From assembly GCF_963678635.1 (NCBI RefSeq), contig NC_087063.1:56738759-56798758 (forward strand): a stretch of 60,000 nt of DNA. The letters run 5' to 3'. The notes under the pieces were generated by a model that was given only the letters and a program-made list of their open reading frames with translations, searched no databases and was not told the DNA's origin. How positions within the stretch are numbered: the stretch's first letter is position 1; each line of letters begins with the position of its first letter. Position numbers and translations under genes: made by a program. This document shows positions 10,154 to 19,806 of the stretch, piece after piece. The stretch comes from Symsagittifera roscoffensis (Eukaryota > Xenacoelomorpha > Acoela > Convolutidae).

Positions 10154-10354
10154 TTATCGGTTGCCAAAGAGATGGAAAAACCGTGCCCTTAACTGCTTAA
10201 TTTTTTTCAAGGTTTCACAATTTACATGTGAAAACCTTGCATGCCACGTAGAAATTGACAATAGACAATGCCGACATATTCGGCTTTTTTGCATTATGTT
10301 AGAATCAAAACAGAACATACCTTTCAATAAAATGAGTTTTCTGTTGTCCCACAC
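10154..10354 (-). pseudogene. Copia GAG-pre-integrase fragment
   Basis: The translation contains S-T-W-H-A-R-F-S-H-V-N-C-E-T-L-K-K-I-K, the W-H-x-R-x-x-H-x-N block at the start of the copia integrase zinc domain. A C-R-H-C lies upstream. It is the most 5' recognisable part of element B; gag is not found. Confidence 0.75.
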
Positions 10355-11005
10355 CTATATGCGGATTTTCGTTAAAAATCACTGTATTCTCTTGCTTAAC
10401 TAGCAGTGAAAAGGATATCAAATGAAATTTGAAAATCGGCTCATAGAATGCGCCCTGCAGGTCAAACGTGTACTTAGGTTTGGGGGTGTGTAGATAAATA
10501 TGGCGGGTGTAGTGTAAATTTTTTGGTATTAAAATTATGAAGGCCTGGGTTTAAAGTGTGAGAGATAATGTTTTGTAAGATTTTACTAAATTGGAGTAGG
10601 TTTAGATGTCGAGTAGGCTGTGACTAATGCGGAAATTTTGCAGAAAAATTGGAAGAACATTATAGAGATAAAATTCCATTATAATTCATCAACATGGATT
10701 TTAAATGGATTACATTTGATTTAATTTCTCGAAAAGTAATGAAGAGTAATTGATTATACTCGTTTGCATGGTCTCAAAATGTAATTATCATCGATCATAA
10801 AGTTAACACTTTTGACCATGAAAATTCCTTATAATCGATTGTTATCAATAGAACTTCACAGCGGGAATGCAGAATGTTGAGATGCGGGTATTTTTATGGC
10901 CGGAAAATCTCAATCGAACGAGTACTTTTCAGCCTGTAAGTTCTAAATTCAAAATGCCACAGCCTGGATTTGCTAAACATTGAACGCAATTGTCTTGACA
11001 TAAAT
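10355..11005. other. No gene seen
   Basis: About 650 bp, AT-rich, with no open frame or repeat that I can support. It may include remains of the 5' end of element B. Confidence 0.5.
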
Positions 11006-11715
11006 CTACGACTTCAAACTGGGCTTCTGAAATGTGATTTTCTGACTAGTTAAATGGTACTCCTCTGGTGGCAGGAGATCCACTGCTCTCCTCCCCCATA
11101 TGTCTCGTGTTAGGGGGTTGAGATGACTACTCTCACAGCCCAACATCACTTTGGCCAATATTTGTTTCCGTGCTGAAGGGTACCCCCTGGCTAAGGCCAG
11201 CATATGAAGAGGCGTTTCGCCTAACTGGAACAGCAGAACTCTTCTGAAAGTCAGTTGCTATTGTTTCTACTGAGCTTGGAATAATTGAGTTCAAACCTTA
11301 TTTTTCCTGGAGAAGTTTGCACCGCATTTCCAGTTCATTATCTTGGCTACCAGGTCCAGATTAACCTAAGAATATGAACCAGAAATCCAGGTCACTTTTC
11401 AAGAAAGTTTGTTTTTGGTAATCAGAACCTGAAACGTATCTTAAAATGTGTCAATGCGATTCAAAGGTAGTCTTCCAGTGAATTTCTATTTTTTTAAGAA
11501 ACACATAAGCTTACTTTTTTCAAAACTTAAAACAATATTATTTACCATCTGAGCAGCTTGGTGCAGAACTGTCGATCCAGTGATCGGTAGCTCCAAGCTG
11601 ATCCAAAATCTCCTCTGCTGAGAGTTGCTACTTGAGAGACATTCTGTGATACTAGACACTTGGTTTGAGATCAGCCAATAGAACCACTCTGCCTTAAAAT
11701 ACCTCTCGAGATAAG
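11006..11715 (-). CDS. Host ankyrin-repeat protein, three 3' exons (partial gene)
   Basis: Three minus-strand exons fit together: 11546-11715, 11297-11365 and 11006-11224 (stop TAG at 11006-11008). Donors are ATG|GTAAAT and AAG|GTTTGA; acceptors are CTTAG|G and TTCCAG|T. Both introns (180 and 72 bp) are phase 0 and the frame stays open. The joined product has an ankyrin repeat (T-V-L-H-Q-A-A at the end of exon 1, G-A-N-F at the end of exon 2) and a second one (G-E-T-P-L-H-M-L-A, later W-G-R-R-A-V-D-L-L). It ends about 20 residues later. Upstream exon 1 contributes a Trp/Tyr-rich segment (E-W-F-Y-W-L-I-S). The first exon begins mid-codon, so more exons lie to the right. The protein identity is unknown; ankyrin repeats mediate protein binding. 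An exon beyond the stop by alternative splicing cannot be excluded. Confidence 0.72.
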
Positions 11716-11870
11716 CTACGATTGAAAAATCTTCGGTTTTTTTCTTAAAACTGTAAGTATTACTGTTTGAATTGAAGCTCTTACCCTTTGGATTCAATCC
11801 TAAACTCAAAAATGGGGAAATCAAATAAAAATAATCAAAATCCAGCCCACTCATTTTTTCTCATACGGAT

Positions 11871-11880
11871 CCACACGCAC

Positions 11881-11923
<43 letters not shown>

Positions 11924-11971
11924 AACACACACAAACACACACAAACACACACAAACACACACACACACAAA
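11871..11971. repeat. CA-dinucleotide microsatellite
   Basis: About 100 bp of (CA)n with interspersed CGCA and CAAA variants, in the presumed intron upstream of the ankyrin exons. The His/Thr- and Cys/Val-repetitive frames read through it are artefacts. Confidence 0.95.
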
Positions 11972-13139
11972 CCAGAAGATATAATAACTGTATTACTTCC
12001 ATTTCCAGGTTTGTACCATGCAAGAGCGATGACTATTTTAAGAAGTTAGAGCACCAGTTTGATTAAATACAAGAATGAAAACAATCGTATTGCTTCCATT
12101 GATGTGTGCAGAAATATTTTGATCGTGGAGATGGCTTTAAGTTTTAATGAGTCGGCATTTTTTGGCTAGTGATTTCTTTTTTTTGTCCTTACGAGACCAA
12201 ACTGTGCGCTGGATAGTCCTGGATTCCAGAGTCTGTACGTTTTCAGATTCCAGAGACAAGTCTTTAACCATGTTAAAGTTTTGTCGGAACAATCAAAGAA
12301 AATGAAAGAACAAAAAAAAAGAACCAAGGGAGCATCGTTGTTGCGGAATCCGCTAACAATTCACAAAATGCACAGTTTGGCCTCGTAATGGTACTTATTA
12401 CCACAAAACTAGAGTATATTGACGCCGAATGGGATTTTGAAATAATGAGTTGTTATCACGCTCACAAGTTTGTAGACTAGTTTACGATATTGGCAACAAG
12501 TATATCCGAAAAAAATTCGTTAGATCAAATGGTCCGTTTTAAAAAATCTCTGAGCGAAAAATTTTTCAATGCATATAATGCTGAAAGTGTAGAAAAAATT
12601 TTGGTAAATGAAGAAAACCAAAACACTTTTATAACTAAAACAAATTAGGAAAGTGATGAAACTTACCCTATTGATAAACAGAATCACTTTTCCGATTGAA
12701 AAAGAAGTGAACCAAGTACCTTAGTTTTTATCAAAAACACTATCACAAAAAAATGAAAATGAGACTTGTCACATCTTTTAAATACAAGATTTGCCAAATC
12801 AAGACTGCCCATTATAAAATTTTCCAATGCTGTGTGATTTAATTTTTTAAACTCTATATTTGAGTCATCAACTACTGGTTCTTTAAAATCACTCTGATAT
12901 CGGAGTGGGAAATTGAACATTTTCCTAATTCGTATGATTATTAAAGCACTTGTAATTATCTGTTTAGCAGTTAGTCTTGTATTACTTCCTTTGATGAGAT
13001 ATTCAAGCAAAGTTAGGTTTCGTAGTATATCAACAGAGTTTTCATTTCTGATTAATTTGTTTAATTATTTTGTTAAAAAGTTCATAGAGATATAAATCAG
13101 AAGCACTATAGACGATAACACTCAGATAAATGCTTTAGA

Positions 13140-13725
13140 TTCTCAATCTTTTTCTCGGCAAATTTTAATTGGTGCAGTCTTTTTTTAGCCTGGTCAAGAT
13201 GTTCGATACTACTATTGTTCATGGTGCCATAAATATAAACGCCGTATTGAATAATAGCCTGAACATAAGTTTTGTGATGATATTAAAGTCTTGGGCAGCT
13301 AATAGATTGTGCCACAGAAGAATGTGTTCAAATTTTCTTTTATTTTTCTGTGTGACTGGTAAAACTGAGATCAGAGTCATTGGTAATACCTAAGTAGTTA
13401 TTTTGATTTTTGTTTTCAATTACCCTTTCGACTCAAATGAACCCCAAAATTTAGTTTATGTCTGCATCTTTGAAAGTCAATGTTTTTGTTTTGTCAGTAT
13501 TAAGAGTAACTGCATTGTTCCTCCAGCCACTGTCTAGTCTCGTTTGATGCTGTTTGACGCTCTTTTTGAATTAAACTTCTTCGAATGTAAAATTGAAATC
13601 TCGTCGGCGTACAAAACTGTCTTTGTCTGTTTTTGTTCGCATTCAAAACCCTTTACAAAAATATGAAGAGGAGTGGACCTAGCACAGAACTTTGTGGGAT
13701 ATCAATTTTACATCTTCACTTTTGT
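13140..13725 (-). pseudogene. Decayed non-LTR (LINE) reverse transcriptase fragment
   Basis: Frame-hopping translation of the minus strand gives I-P-Q-S-S-V-L-G-P-L-L-F (the G-x-P-Q-G-S-x-L-G-P-L-L-F block) near 13,700. T-V-L-Y-A-D-E follows near 13,600 (the F/Y-A-D-D catalytic box, second Asp changed to Glu), then L-G-I-T-N-D-S-D-L-S-F near 13,385. The order and spacing match the RT C-terminal half of LINE elements such as Jockey/CR1/RTE. Many stops. Remnants may extend to 12,680. Confidence 0.65.
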
Positions 13726-15212
13726 ATAATTTCTTTTTACTTGTGTGCACTGTTTCCTGTTTTGAAGATATGATTTCAATAGATTGTACACGGGACCTCT
13801 CAAACCATTTCAAAAACTTTTTTGAATTAATAACTTGTCAACTACGGCGTAGAAAGTTTTTTTTTAGATCCGAAAATGTACATGGCGTCATTGATTCTCC
13901 CAATCGGACTCTATTAAATCAATCATTGTGGCCACTGCAACTATGATTTTTCTTTTCTTTTTGCTCTGAATCAAATTTTTTTTTTTTGATTTTGCAAATT
14001 AAAAATTTTTTTAACTACGAGACATCTGAAAACGGGCCGTGCTGGCTCAATGGTGTTCTCCGAAAACGACTCCAATTTGTATTTGTAAACTTTTATAAAC
14101 AACGTTGTAACTATGTATCGTCAGGAAGCATATAAATAAATCTATAGTTTTGTGGCTGGAAATGGCAGCCTCCTTCGTAAAATGAAATATCGGGATGGAG
14201 TTTGTCTTTTTAATCAAACATAGTTCAAATTGGAGCTATCTGTACTACTTTTAGGTTTCGAATCATCCAGAAATTTTTCGACTTATTTCATTTTAGTTGG
14301 CAACAGGACCAATGAATCAAGTTTGTGATTGGTTTTCTCCTCTTTCCCACTTTTTTGCAAATTTTTCCCCTATTGTTGAGAAAACATCATTAAAATTGTT
14401 CACCTTTGATTCGTCATGTGGTCTTTTTCTTTTTCGTCTCCTCACTCAAAATACTCCAATCCAATTCCTTTTTTATCCGTGAGCAATCAATAATGTTGTG
14501 ACAACCCTGTTTTGTTATTGATTTTTCTGAATAACTCTCCAGCATTACGTAACCTTTATCAAAAAAGCTTGATACTGATCTAAAAATTTTTAGCCGAAAA
14601 CTGCCAAGGAAATGTTTCCTTATGATGTTTTTCAAACTTTAAAGAAGGTAACAGAAAAAACTGTGCTAGACAAGTGTTTTTTTTGTATAACTGAAACTAA
14701 AAACCTCCAATCTGAGGGCAAAAGCTATCATATCTGTCTACAGTAGAAAACAATTTGTATAAGCAAATCGATTGGGTAAAACCTGTCTGAACTTTTTTGA
14801 TGCGAAATCAGAGCAGGTTAAGTCAGCTTGCGAGCTCACAAACAGGTAGCACCACCAATCAAATTTTCAATTTTTTTGTCTGATTTTGACATACGTGTCT
14901 CTGATCCATTCTTTTTTGATGTAATCTCACAGTAGGTTGAGGCAGCCTGCGTAATCACAGACAGGTCAGCGGCGTTGAAAATGGAAAGAAAACAAATAGC
15001 TATTTTTTTCGAATTTAAGTCAATTGCTTAAGAAGTTAAGCTGCACTCAAGTTAAGTCGAATATCTGATATTTTTGAGAAAAAAGTCGAAAAAAAAAAAA
15101 AACGGACCGAAGGAAATGAGAGGAAAAAAACTCAAAAGCAATTGAGTTTTTTCCATTCAAGGCTTCTATGTTCATTCAATACATCGTAATCACATCACAG
15201 AAAACTTAAAAT
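13726..15212. other. No gene seen; degenerate tandem repeat near 14,816-14,983
   Basis: AT-rich stretch without a convincing gene. Two diverged copies of a roughly 115-bp unit (AGCAGGTTAAGTCAGCTTGCG at about 14,816 and AGTAGGTTGAGGCAGCCTGCG at about 14,932) precede the giant element. They look like an old duplication or SINE-like repeat. Confidence 0.4.
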
Positions 15213-15535
15213 TGTGACATTCGACCAGAATGGACAAAATGCAATCTCTGCAGTTTAGGAGTTTTTAGCAGCGAACCTTCCGAATTGGCGATTTAGAAGG
15301 AATAAGAACGTTATTCGAACGATTGGACAAATCGTGAAGGCTGAAGGATTCGGAAACTCCTAAATTTTAAATTTTCGAAGTGATGACGTAACAATTCTCA
15401 GAAACGTCAAAAACGGCCATTTTGGCAGAAAAGGCTAAAAAGCAACACAACAACGATAGTTGCGCTGACGATAACAACGGAAATCGTGATTGAAAAACAA
15501 CAGCAGATTGCAGGAATAGCAGAGACCGTTCCGAG

Positions 15536-15567
15536 TTGCAACTATTGTTTCGCTACAATAGTTGCAA
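15536..15567 (+). other. 13-bp stem-loop in LTR U3
   Basis: TTGCAACTATTGT and its exact reverse complement are separated by six bases (TTCGCT). CCGTTG-CGAA-CAACGG follows within three bases. The 3' LTR copy has one mismatch in the first stem. Function unknown. Confidence 0.6.
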
Positions 15568-15695
15568 GGCCGTTGCGAACAACGGTGAAGGGTGGGAAAC
15601 CAGCCTTCCGGGTTACAGGGAAATCAAGCTTAACGTGCTTGATTCAGTGGATTCGAGAACCTGGAGGGGTTTTGGGACTGAAACTTTTATCATCT

Positions 15696-15702
15696 TATAT
15701 AA
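15696..15702 (+). promoter_or_regulatory. TATA box of the 5' LTR
   Basis: TATATAA in the context CATCTTATATAAAC, conserved in the 3' LTR at 39282-39288. Transcription would start about 25-30 bp downstream, giving a leader of roughly 3.4 kb before the first Gag ATG. Confidence 0.55.
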
Positions 15703-16150
15703 ACTTTTAGCTTCCCTGTCATGTCCTGATTTGAATTTAATTAACATCTGAATTCATTTTGCTGGGATGAGAAGCTAGGAGTTGGGGGAAAAGGTTGATC
15801 CATCTTCGATGGAGATGATGATTTTATCTACTGAACAAAAACTATAATAATTCAATAAGTAGTAGTAGCCCTGTTTTTAGGAGTGACCTCGTGGTCTGGG
15901 GATAGTGAGACCCAGCCATGAGCTCATTATTTCTGCATGTAATTAAGTTAATTTGAGTGTTTTGACCGAAGCCGAAAGCAGTAACGTTTTTTGTCGACCC
16001 GATGTTAGAAAGACCACCGAAAGTACTGGCTTGGTAGAGACGGTGAAAAGCATGTAAAGTTCTGTTTAGACGTTAGCCAGTCGTCTTAGGACTTAGTTTT
16101 ACTTTCCGTCGATATGTATCTTCCGGGCGAATGTTACATACATGTTTTTA

Positions 16151-16165
16151 TGGCGCTCCTGGGTG
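16151..16165 (+). other. Candidate tRNA primer-binding site
   Basis: TGGCGCTCCTGGGTG lies 12 bp after the 5' LTR. TGG is what pairs with the CCA end of a tRNA, and TGGCGC is a common start in gypsy elements. I cannot assign the tRNA, and the 12-bp gap is somewhat long. Confidence 0.4.
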
Positions 16166-16692
16166 TTATTCTTTTTTAACATCATGACCGGCAGAACCGT
16201 TAACGAGCACTCCGCGCCGAGCGGATGCTCACATTAACGCCCTTAATAGGCCTAAACTGCCGTGGCGGAAGGGTATTTTGGAACGCGGAAGCCTTCCGAA
16301 TTACCGTGAATAGCTTTTTAACCTGGTTAAGACCGAAAATTCACGAATAAGGAAGGGTGGGGGGATCGACCATTCCCTCGTTCCCTGAGAAATTTGTGAC
16401 CAAAAACACTTAACGATATATATAAAACCAAACAAAAAGTAGTATAGTACCCAAGAAAAACAAAAAACACAAAAAAATTACCAAAAAAACCAAAAACAGA
16501 AAAAAGTTTAAAAAAATCAGTAGAAATCATCACCCCAGACAAGATATGATCCGACCCTCCCGTTTGTTGTTGATAGATATATTGTTGTTACAGGCATTTA
16601 TATCAGTCAGGATTGTTACGATCAGTTTTGTAGCCCGTTTGTGAGGCTTGTACTGTAGGGTTACTTGAGCATTTAAGTACGTTAATGATAAA

Positions 16693-18270
16693 TTGCGCTC
16701 AATCCGGAAGGGTCAGCTGATTTGCGCTCAATTCGGAAGGGTCTTGGGAGAAGACTGATCCGGCAAGCAGTACAAGGAGCAACAAGAAGGGGCTCAACGA
16801 CAACAACAATCGACTGTTGGGTATCGTTAACAAGTTTTGTATCCCTTTTGGTACAAAAATTAAGATAGTAATCTGTGGGGGGCTCGACAGTGCTGCACTG
16901 TAGTGACCCTTGACCGAACTGCGAATATCCGAGTTAAGCACCTTAATTCGGATATTAAACAAACCCGGAGGGGTATAGTATTACTAATATTATTACTTAT
17001 ATAGCCTATATTAATACTCTTATACCGTTTTTCAGTGAAAAACACAGAAAGCAGACCGGTTTTTAGGGTCAAAATAGCGATATTTTGATCCCCCCACAAG
17101 TCGCGATTTTTGAGATATCAATATTTTTTGAAACGGAAAAAAGCGCTAAAGTAGTGTGTTACATCGTAACTGCACTACCATAATAGATATAACCGGTTAA
17201 GTCTAGTTCGAAAGTGGTTGGAACTATTTTGGAACAAAAAACCGAATTTTCGTGATTTTTGAGAAAACAAAACACTATAAAATCAGAAATTTTTTTGAAA
17301 TTTTTGAGTTAGAACAGTAAAAATAGTTGTTCGGACAACGTCCACTAGTGAATCTACAAGTTTTTGTAACGTGTTTGATTTGGTGGATTCATCAATCCGG
17401 AGGGGTACAGGTAGCATAGTTTATCGCAAACTTTTTCAACTAAAACGTTTTAGATCGGGTCTTTTGTTTTTAGGTCAAAAGGACCAGATTTGCGGAAAAA
17501 GTTAGGCGGAACCTATAAGAGAGAAATTTCTTGACTTTAGAAAAAAGACGTTTTGGTTAATAACTTTGGAACTACTGGGCATATCCAGTTGATCTTGGTA
17601 CCAATAGATCAGAAATTAACTGGACTTACTGATAGGGACAAAAGTTTTTCGAAAAAGTAAGCGTGAAAATTTTTTTAGGTTGTTTTTAGCAAATTCACCA
17701 ATTTGGGAGAGTAGACCCTTCACGTTTTATAAATTTCTTTTAGAAAAGCCTTTACACCCCTACCAAAAGGTAATAGTGGTTGAATAAAGTAACTTTAGGC
17801 TGTTCTAGACGAAAAGGGAAGGCTAAAGGCACAGCAAAACCTTAATCGAGCCGAAGTTAGGCGAGCGATAAGACCCTTCACCGTTAGCGTGAATTGTCAA
17901 ATAAGATCCGGAAGATCTAATAAGATCTTAACTTCAATCCGGAAGGGTCTAGGAAAGCATTACATACCTTTCCTAGTTAATCTAAAAAGCAAATTAGCAT
18001 CGGAGAACGCATCCGGAGGGGTATAGGTTGAAAGAAGGAGATCTCCGAAAAGCTACTTTTACAAAACCGGAGGGCTCCCAATCCGGAGGGGTCAAAATTT
18101 CTTTTTCAAATTAGGAGGGGTCCGAATCCGAAGGAGTCTTATAGTTGCTAATTCGGAGGGGTCCAAATCCGGAGGGGTCTTATATTAACTAACTCAGAGG
18201 GGTCCCAATCCGGAGGGGTCTAAATTTTGTTAGTCCGGAAGGGTCCTATTTGTGCCAATCCGGAGGGGTA
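16693..18270 (+). repeat. Dispersed-to-tandem AATCCGGAGGGGTC motif family in the leader
   Basis: About 17 variants of AATCCGGAGGGGTC occur, at about 16701, 16730, 16964, 17393, 17935, 18011, then densely from 18067. From 18067 to 18270 they come as doublets spaced about 15 bp, the doublets recurring every 39-44 bp (starts near 18067, 18111, 18150, 18191, 18231). The spacer between doublets is AT-rich and varies. A related copy lies in each LTR (near 15658 and 39244). The G-runs could form two-tier G-quadruplexes or present GGAG to a zinc-knuckle Gag. Confidence 0.85.
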
Positions 18271-19131
18271 TTATTTTATTAAAGGACTAAGGTAGACGGA
18301 CGAAAGACTAAAGTGAGAGGTATCAGGTTATTAGCAGACAGGCTAGGAATCAGTGACTGCACTGGTAACTTGCCTTTCAATAAGAACCAGACCAAAACAA
18401 AACATGTCCGAACTCGGATACTCGCGACACTAAGTCTAAACTAAAAAGAGCGTGATTCATTGGTGTGGATTGTAACATAATACGTTTTTGTCAAAAATGA
18501 CTGCCCTGAGGATTTTAGTAGGTCTAGCTCGGGCAGTCCGAAGGCAGATAGGTAACACAGTACTCGGTGGGTGCAATAGACGCCCACTTGAGAAAATTAC
18601 TGCCTTCAAAGTGTTGTCTGTTTGGTGCAGCACCGAGCAGGGAAAGCTTTTTCTTTAAAAGACGAGTTCGACCATTGTTATGCGACCGACTAAAAGTACA
18701 ATACACATACGTTTTTATATAGAGGTATTCATATTCTGTCATTATATATATATTTTTTTTGTTTTTGATTTTAAATCTACATAAACTGTGCTTGATTGGG
18801 TAGTGAGTACACTATCTTTTAAATTGACTGATAACATCATATTGTGCTTGTTTTCAAATCTTACGACCGATAATCGGTTAGTGTGGATAAATTAGATACA
18901 GACTGTACTCTGATAACATACAGGGATTCGTGGTCACTATTTAATAGAATCTTGTGAAATTTATTGTGTTGTGTCATTATTATTGGTAATCAGACTATAA
19001 GGTCACTAGCAATCGAATTAAGTGTATAGGCATTAAGAAGTGACAAATAGAGAATGAGTCTAGACTAGTCAAGGATACCGAAAAGAGGTAATAGCTCTAG
19101 GAAATTCATACCTGAAAAGCAAAGAAAAACG

Positions 19132-19806
19132 ATGACCGATCCTTTTGTGGATTGGATCAAACGAGCCCGGACCGACAAATGGGAGACGGTTTCAGGCAGA
19201 ATGGTTGAAACAAGGATTCAGAAAACCTCAGAAGAGCGAAAAGAACTGTTAGAAGTGGAGGTCAATACGGACCAAGCCATGAACGACAACAAGGAAGTAC
19301 ATGGACTGGAAGGGAGAGGCAGAAGGCTGGCGAGTGAATCTACTCCGGTAGAACAAGGCCATGATTTTGCCACTTCCACCGGGACATTGGATTGAGAGGA
19401 GATGTCGGAACTGTCCGACATCTCAACTGAAATAGCGGCAACTAGAAGATCTCCAACAGACAACACTATGATGGCAGGCGGAACTGAGAAACAAACAACG
19501 TCATCATCGTTCTCAGAAAGAATGAGGAACACCCTAGGAAACATCTTTCCATTCACCATGGGAGGGGGCGCAGGAAATGAAGGTGAATCTCCGGAGGAGG
19601 AGGACGAAGAAGAGCAAGTAGACTTTGGGTCTCAAGTCAGCCTCAATAGTTCGACCCAGGAGAATGAGGCATACGTCGGAAGAAGAGACTGGAACCATGG
19701 ACAAATTTGGTGTAGTGAGAACGATAAGCAAAGAGGTAAACGCACCGGACCAGTCAAGAGACTTCGCGATTATAACAAATTCAGAGCTGCAAACTGGGGA
19801 GAGTAG
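19132..19806 (+). CDS. Gag N-terminal region of the giant element (broken)
   Basis: The first ATG, at 19132, opens a frame with a TGA at 19393-19395, continuing in the same frame from 19402 to 19806. The product is hydrophilic and charged, with an acidic patch (E-S-P-E-E-E-D-E-E-E-Q) and no recognised domain. The 3' part overlaps the long Gag frame at 19625-22030. Codon sense appears to move to that frame near 19,680, so a one-base frameshift probably separates them. It is likely the N-terminal extension of Gag rather than a separate gene. The start context AAAAACGATGA is reasonable. Confidence 0.6.

Larger units (their letters stand above)
7333..10354 (-). mobile_element. Decayed Ty1/copia LTR retroelement (element B)
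   Basis: Minus-strand pieces occur in the Ty1/copia order: GAG-pre-integrase (10154-10354), integrase end (9755-9973), connecting region (9146-9499), RT N-terminus (8496-9102), RT with duplicated catalytic box (8197-8384), RT thumb region (7706-7979), RNase H end (7341-7544), then polypurine tract. Integrase before RT is diagnostic of copia. Each piece is open for only 60-120 codons, with many stops and frameshifts, so the copy is long dead. The 5' LTR and gag were not found. Confidence 0.85.
15213..16138 (+). repeat. 5' LTR of the giant element
   Basis: 926 bp, starts TGTGACATTCG and ends CGAATGTTACA; the termini are imperfect inverted repeats. It matches 38799-39724 with about 17 substitutions and no length change. 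It contains a TATA-like box at 15696-15702 and, before it, stem-loops: a 13-bp stem at 15536-15567 and a 6-bp stem closed by CGAA just after it. U3 therefore probably ends near 15,725. Confidence 0.93.
16139..19131 (+). other. Three-kilobase leader between 5' LTR and gag
   Basis: No convincing gene. The notable content is the GGAGGGGT motif family (separate entry) and short open frames on both strands that look like chance. The sequence is richer in G than the flanks. It would be the 5' untranslated leader of the genomic RNA, the usual place for dimerisation, packaging and splice-donor signals. Confidence 0.6.

Noticed and set aside
11788-12066. Open frames over the CA repeat giving His/Thr or Cys/Val repeats
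   Set aside because: They are products of the dinucleotide repeat and lack coding character outside it.
13692-13946. Plus-strand frame over the LINE remnant
   Set aside because: The minus strand carries RT motifs here; the plus frame is a shadow.
14033-14080. tRNA-like start (GGGCCGTGCTGGCTCAATGG) as a tRNA or SINE
   Set aside because: A box-A-like match exists but no box B at the right distance and no cloverleaf. Too weak to annotate.
18067-18270. CRISPR-like array
   Set aside because: Repeats are short (about 14 bp) and doubled, spacers are AT-rich and not unique spacer-sized, there are no cas genes, and the genome is eukaryotic.
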